From Campylobacter sp. (lineage in GTDB: Bacteria > Campylobacterota > Campylobacteria > Campylobacterales > Campylobacteraceae), in contig JAGBJQ010000053.1 of assembly GCA_017934385.1 (NCBI GenBank), positions 1-58,907 of the forward strand: 58,907 bases of DNA. Reading direction: 5' to 3'. Within the stretch, counting starts at the first letter, position 1. Each line of letters opens with the position of its first letter. The notes under the pieces are model-generated. The model did not search any database, was not told the DNA's origin, and saw only the letters and a program-made list of their open reading frames with translations. Made by a program: the position numbers and the translations under genes. Shown here in pieces: positions 54,866 through 58,907 of the stretch.

Positions 54866-57779
54866 GATGAAAACAAAGAAAGGCGAGGACGCAAGATATC
54901 TAGCGCTTGAAGCTAGCGCAGGTAGCGGAAAGACATTTTCTTTGGCGGTTAGGTTCGTAGGGCTCGTGCTTTTGGGTGAGAATATAAATGAAATTTTGGC
55001 CTTGACCTTTACTAAAAAAGCGGCCGCTGAGATGAAGGTGCGTATAATTGATACATTTTCGCTGCTTCACACGCCACAAAAAGAGGCTGAGCTTGACGCG
55101 CTTTGCGTGCTTTTGAGCAAGGAAAAAGAGGAAATTTTGCGCCTTAGAGATGAGCATTTGGCGAAATTTATGGATTGCGCTTTAAATATTTCGACCTTTG
55201 ATGCGTTTTTTGGCAAAATACTGCGCGCGTTTGCCCTAAATGCGGGGATTAATCCAAATTTTCAAAACGACGATAATATACTAAAAGCCCAAAATGACGC
55301 CTTTATCAAAGAAGCTTTCAAAAACGATGAATTATCGGGCAAAATGTATGAATATATAAACGATGCAAATTTAAGCAAACAAGCGTTTTTTGGGGGCATT
55401 AGCGAGCTGTGGAAAAATGGAATAAGCGCAGATATTAGCCAAAGCAAAGCCCCGAATTTAGACGAAATCAATGAAATTTTAGCCCGTATGCACGAAATTT
55501 TAGTGCGCAATAAAGCGAGCGATAAACAGCTAAACTTTATGACGCAAACTAACAATATTAGCGAATTAAGTGGCAGGTCGTGGTTTGATAAACCAAGTTT
55601 AGATTACAGAACTTTTGCTAAGGCTTTTTCGCTTGATTTAGATGATGAATTTGTAAATTTAAAGCGCGCAATGCTTGAATATGCGATAAAATTTGAAAAT
55701 TACCAAATTTCATCTTTGGCAAAATTTCTAAATTTCTACTCACAAAACAAAAAAGAACTTAGCAAAAAAAGCGCCAAGATGACATTTTCTGATGTTAGCG
55801 TGGGCGTGCATGAGCTGTTTTGCAAAACTGGTGAGATTGGAGAGCACAATGATTTGCTCTATTTTAGGCTCGATTCGAAAATCAAGCACCTTTTAATCGA
55901 CGAGTTTCAAGATACCAGCGTTTTGCAGTATGAAATCATGCTTCCTTTGATTGATGAAATCGTCGCGGGGCTCGGTCAAAGTGGGCTAGGAAGCCTTTTT
56001 TATGTGGGTGATAAAAAGCAAAGTATTTATAAATTTCGCGGAGCAAAAAAGGAGCTTTTCGATTCGCTCAAAGATAGGCATAATCAAATAGTTTTGGAAA
56101 CTATGCCAAAAAATTATCGCAGTTTAAAGCTTTTGGTTCGATTTGTAAATGCGATTTTTGGGGATTTGGAGATAAATGAAGAAACTGGCGAAAAATATGA
56201 TTATAAACCGCAAGAAGCAAATAAATTTAATGAGAGCAAATTTAGCGCAGAGGTTTTAGATAAAATTTTAAAATTCCCAAAAGAAAATAAAAATTTATCG
56301 TTTTTCACGCCAGATGACGACGATTTTGGCTATATTTGCGCTAAGACATACGAAGATGTTTGCGAGGGCGCTGTAAGCGAGGCTATACGCTTGATTAAAG
56401 AGCATAGCGTAAGCCCTAGCGACATAGCGATTTTGTGCTGGACGAATAAAGATGTAGCAAAGATACAAGAGCTTTTGTCGCTAAAAAATATTCCATCTTC
56501 GACCGGCGCTACGAAAAAACTAATTGCTACGCCCCAAGTTAAGGCGATTAGCGAGTATGCGAAGTATCTAATTAGCAAAGATGAAATTCACGCTTTAAAT
56601 ATAAAATCACTTTTAAATTTAAGCGACAAGCCAGATTTTAGCCCAGTTTCGCTAAGCGATGAGGCTGTGAGCGTATCTAAGACAATCGCTGAAAATTTGG
56701 GGCTAAATTTTGGCGATGAAAATTTACTTATATTTTTTGAAATTTTGCAAAAGTATGATAGTTTCGTGCAGTATCTTTTCGCAGATGATAACAGCGACGC
56801 CTATGCCAAGGAGCTTAGCGGGGTCAAGATTATGACAGTGCATAAGTCAAAGGGGCTAGAATTTGCGCATGTGATTTTGTGCGATTTGCTTAGCAAAGGA
56901 GGCGGCGAGAGGGATAAATTTATGCTAGGTTACGACGGGCAGTGGCGCATAAAATACCGCATGACAAATAGAGAAATTTACGATGCAGAGTATGCAAAAT
57001 TTAAAAAAGATAGCGAAAATTTGGAGCGAGCTGAGGTTTTCAACAAGCTATATGTAGGCTTTACAAGAGCCGAAAAATCGCTGATAATCGTAAAAAAAGG
57101 CGGTGTTTTAAACGGAAACAACCCTAGCTATTTTACCCCTTATACTTCAAATAAAGTGGATAAGAAATTTTTAGAAATCGAGGATTTTGAGTATGGCTAC
57201 ATCATACCAAGTAGCGTTACGCCAGTGCTAGTGCAAAAACCAAAAAAGATAAATCTACAACCAGTCGCGAAACAAAATATCACAGAGTATGAAAGAGCCA
57301 GCGATAGGGCTGTCGTGGCGGAATTTAGCAAGGTTTATAAGGGCGAGGCGTTGCACTACACGCTTGAAATGCTCGATGATTTTGAGATTTCTAGCTTGGA
57401 GAGTGCGCTAAATTTGGCAAAAAATCGCTATGCGAAATATTTGGATTCGAGCGATTTTGATGAGATTAGGCAAAAGGTCGAAAGCTTGTGCGCTAATGAG
57501 GAGTTTTTATCATACATATCAGGGTGTGAAATTTACAAAGAAATTTCGATAAAACGGGAAAATGGCGGAGTTTCTAGGGTGGATTTGATGTGCGTAAAAA
57601 ACGATGAAATTTTGCTTTTTGATTATAAAAGTTCGCCGTATTTCTTGGAAAAAAACAAAAAACAAATCCAATCTTACAAAGCATATTTAATCTCATCTAG
57701 TAATAATCCAAATTTAAGTGTTCGCACATTTATCGTGGTTTTAGAAAATTCTGTAAAAATCGAAGAGGTAAAAGAATAA
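54858..57779 (+). CDS. addA: AddA-type helicase-nuclease subunit
   Basis: 973 residues. UvrD-type helicase: Walker A ASAGSGKTF (19-27), TFTKKAAAEM (motif Ia), LLIDEFQDTSVLQYE (Walker B), YVGDKKQSIYKFRGA, MTVHKSKGLEF and YVGFTRAEKSL. The C-terminal nuclease domain has LLFDYKSSP (D922, K924). It unwinds and cuts DNA ends with AddB. It ends at a perfect hairpin shared with lutC. Confidence 0.93.
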   Translation: MIKMKTKKGEDARYLALEASAGSGKTFSLAVRFVGLVLLGENINEILALTFTKKAAAEMKVRIIDTFSLLHTPQKEAELDALCVLLSKEKEEILRLRDEHLAKFMDCALNISTFDAFFGKILRAFALNAGINPNFQNDDNILKAQNDAFIKEAFKNDELSGKMYEYINDANLSKQAFFGGISELWKNGISADISQSKAPNLDEINEILARMHEILVRNKASDKQLNFMTQTNNISELSGRSWFDKPSLDYRTFAKAFSLDLDDEFVNLKRAMLEYAIKFENYQISSLAKFLNFYSQNKKELSKKSAKMTFSDVSVGVHELFCKTGEIGEHNDLLYFRLDSKIKHLLIDEFQDTSVLQYEIMLPLIDEIVAGLGQSGLGSLFYVGDKKQSIYKFRGAKKELFDSLKDRHNQIVLETMPKNYRSLKLLVRFVNAIFGDLEINEETGEKYDYKPQEANKFNESKFSAEVLDKILKFPKENKNLSFFTPDDDDFGYICAKTYEDVCEGAVSEAIRLIKEHSVSPSDIAILCWTNKDVAKIQELLSLKNIPSSTGATKKLIATPQVKAISEYAKYLISKDEIHALNIKSLLNLSDKPDFSPVSLSDEAVSVSKTIAENLGLNFGDENLLIFFEILQKYDSFVQYLFADDNSDAYAKELSGVKIMTVHKSKGLEFAHVILCDLLSKGGGERDKFMLGYDGQWRIKYRMTNREIYDAEYAKFKKDSENLERAEVFNKLYVGFTRAEKSLIIVKKGGVLNGNNPSYFTPYTSNKVDKKFLEIEDFEYGYIIPSSVTPVLVQKPKKINLQPVAKQNITEYERASDRAVVAEFSKVYKGEALHYTLEMLDDFEISSLESALNLAKNRYAKYLDSSDFDEIRQKVESLCANEEFLSYISGCEIYKEISIKRENGGVSRVDLMCVKNDEILLFDYKSSPYFLEKNKKQIQSYKAYLISSSNNPNLSVRTFIVVLENSVKIEEVKE

Positions 57780-57808
57780 ATTTAACTCCCAAAATGGGAG
57801 TTAAATTT
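57778..57808. terminator. Bidirectional terminator between addA and lutC
   Basis: AAATTTAACTCCC (57778-57790) pairs perfectly with GGGAGTTAAATTT (57796-57808) around AAAAT. The 13-bp stem overlaps the stop codons of both genes and is A/T-flanked on both sides, which suits termination in both directions. Confidence 0.85.
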
Positions 57809-58428
57809 TAGTATAGCACTACATGGACATTTCGTGGTCCATGCACGCCAAGAACTGTGATAAGCTCGATATCTGCGGTGCGAGATGGTCCCATGATAAA
57901 GTTGATATTTGTAGGCAACTCATCTTTTGTAACCTCTGCTAAGGCTTTATCTAAGCTTTCTACAAGGGCATTTTTTCTAAGCAAAATAATGCAGTTTGTC
58001 GGAAGCAAGCTAAGAAGTCTTGGTTGTGCTTTTGAGCTAACTACGCAGCATACGCCAAAGTTTGAAACGCCAAGTTTCGCCTCTATAATCGAAGTATCCG
58101 CATCAAAAAGCGCTTCTCTTATCTCATTTACTGGTTTGTCAAACGGCAATTTTTCTGCTTGCAATTTGTCTGTTTTGATTGGCAAATCTGAACCAAACAT
58201 AACTGTTTTTGCGCCGACTGTTTTGACGATCTCTTCTACTAGCGCTTGAAGTCCTTTTTCGTCTGTCTCATGAACAACGGCTTTATTGTTTGTCAAATTT
58301 GTCTTAAAGTTTTCATATTTATCGCCTTCGTTTTCGACAAATTTAGTTATATCTAGTGGTTCGATTTCTGTTCTTTTGGCTACTCTGTTTGACCTAATTT
58401 TAGCCAAAATTGTCTCTTTGCTACTCAT
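57808..58428 (-). CDS. lutC: Lactate utilization protein C
   Basis: 206 residues with a LUD domain: VHETDEKGLQALVEEIVKTV, VMFGSDLPIKTDKLQ and a C-terminal GPSRTADIELITVLGVHGPR, which is the LutC/YkgG signature. LutABC oxidises L-lactate to pyruvate for respiration. It overlaps lutB by 8 bases and would be the last gene of the operon. Confidence 0.9.
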   Translation of the reverse strand: MSSKETILAKIRSNRVAKRTEIEPLDITKFVENEGDKYENFKTNLTNNKAVVHETDEKGLQALVEEIVKTVGAKTVMFGSDLPIKTDKLQAEKLPFDKPVNEIREALFDADTSIIEAKLGVSNFGVCCVVSSKAQPRLLSLLPTNCIILLRKNALVESLDKALAEVTKDELPTNINFIMGPSRTADIELITVLGVHGPRNVHVVLY

Positions 58429-58906
58429 AGATTACTCCTTCGATTTTTTGGATATCTGCGTGTAGATTTCCTTTTAAAACAGGCGGTGTTCTGTGTCTTG
58501 TCCATAGTTTTACCACAGGGATCGAATCTGCCTTTTTAACTACGAAATTTGAGAATTTAGAAGCTATGGAAATTCCAGTTCTCCACATAAATCCATTTGT
58601 AGCAACTGTTCTAAATCCAGCAAATCCCATTGCTTCGATTTTGCTGTGTTCTAGCAAATCAGAGCCTTTTGCTTTTTTCTTACCTTCACCGACTTTATTG
58701 CTTCTTAGCTTTCTGATTGTCTCTGCTAACGGAATTTTAACAGGGCAAACTTCGCTACATCTACCACAAAGTGAGCAGAAATTAAGAATATCTGCGTTTT
58801 TTTCCATACCGAAAATTTGTGGGCTAATTACTTCGCCGATTGGTCCTGGATAGACTGCATGATATGTATGACCACCGATTTTATCATAAACAGGGCAGTA
58901 GTTCAT
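58421..58906 (-). CDS. lutB: Lactate utilization iron-sulfur protein B (5' partial)
   Basis: 161 residues of the C-terminal part; the frame continues beyond the right edge, so the first methionine at 58906 is internal. The ferredoxin motif CSLCGRCSEVCPVKIPLAET (four cysteines) follows YCPVYDKIGGHTY. LutB normally has about 470 residues with two such clusters and a LUD-like N-terminal half. It passes electrons from lactate towards quinone. Confidence 0.9.
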   Translation of the reverse strand: MNYCPVYDKIGGHTYHAVYPGPIGEVISPQIFGMEKNADILNFCSLCGRCSEVCPVKIPLAETIRKLRSNKVGEGKKKAKGSDLLEHSKIEAMGFAGFRTVATNGFMWRTGISIASKFSNFVVKKADSIPVVKLWTRHRTPPVLKGNLHADIQKIEGVIYE

Positions 58907-58907
58907 A

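Overview
The window reads as chromosomal DNA of a Campylobacter-like member of the Campylobacterota. The evidence is a complex I operon in which nuoE and nuoF are replaced by two short unrelated genes, a ccoNOQP cbb3 oxidase, an AddAB recombination pair, the MqnP menaquinone prenyltransferase, and gene blocks in the same order as I remember from C. jejuni (blocks around Cj0146-Cj0166, Cj1371-1373, Cj0300-0303, Cj1481-1499 and Cj1566-1579). The DNA is AT-rich, and the word AAATTT recurs constantly in genes and in spacers. Nearly all of the window is coding, genes overlap by 1 to 20 bases, and many starts are TTG or GTG.

Layout. 1-813: 3' part of a saccharopine/carboxynorspermidine dehydrogenase-type gene, convergent with the 14-gene nuo operon (869-14343, minus strand, nuoA to nuoN). 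14551-16113: a PiT phosphate transporter, followed by a 645-base non-coding stretch packed with palindromic repeats. 16759-30448: miaA (minus), then a long plus-strand housekeeping run: mqnP, moaA, queE, queD, rsmE, rpmE, rsmI, an rlmB-type gene, a RodZ-like membrane protein, an aminotransferase, hom, yraN, trxA and trxB. 30613-30709: a selenocysteine tRNA (minus). 30749-34545: RND/MMPL transporter, MlaC and MlaA (minus). 34732-38243: molybdate genes modE, modA, a TOBE protein, modC and modB. 38292-46858: a very large PAS/GGDEF/degenerate-EAL protein, then hisZ-like, purA, a DUF507 gene, carA and a TauE/SafE-type membrane protein. 46931-52494: a response regulator, ccoNOQP, and small accessory genes including a 34-codon gene not normally called, up to fixH. 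52424-57779: addB and addA. 57808-58906: lutC and the 3' part of lutB (minus).

How the genes work together. The respiratory parts form one chain: complex I, probably flavodoxin-fed, passes electrons to menaquinone (MqnP) and on to the high-affinity cbb3 oxidase, with LutBC feeding in lactate electrons. Molybdate uptake and MoaA make molybdenum cofactor, and the selenocysteine tRNA fits a seleno-molybdo-enzyme such as formate dehydrogenase encoded elsewhere. QueD and QueE make queuosine precursors and MiaA modifies tRNA.

The observations I rate highest are: a cluster of six bacterial N-glycosylation sequons in the RodZ-like protein, with further sequons in three neighbouring envelope proteins; the family of hairpin repeats after the phosphate transporter, whose inner stems vary in a compensatory way; the 34-residue membrane peptide in the cbb3 locus; the GGDEF protein whose EAL domain has lost key catalytic residues; an Mla module paired with an RND pump; and an apparently leaderless rlmB-type gene. 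I did not see a clear defence system, prophage, CRISPR array or insertion sequence.
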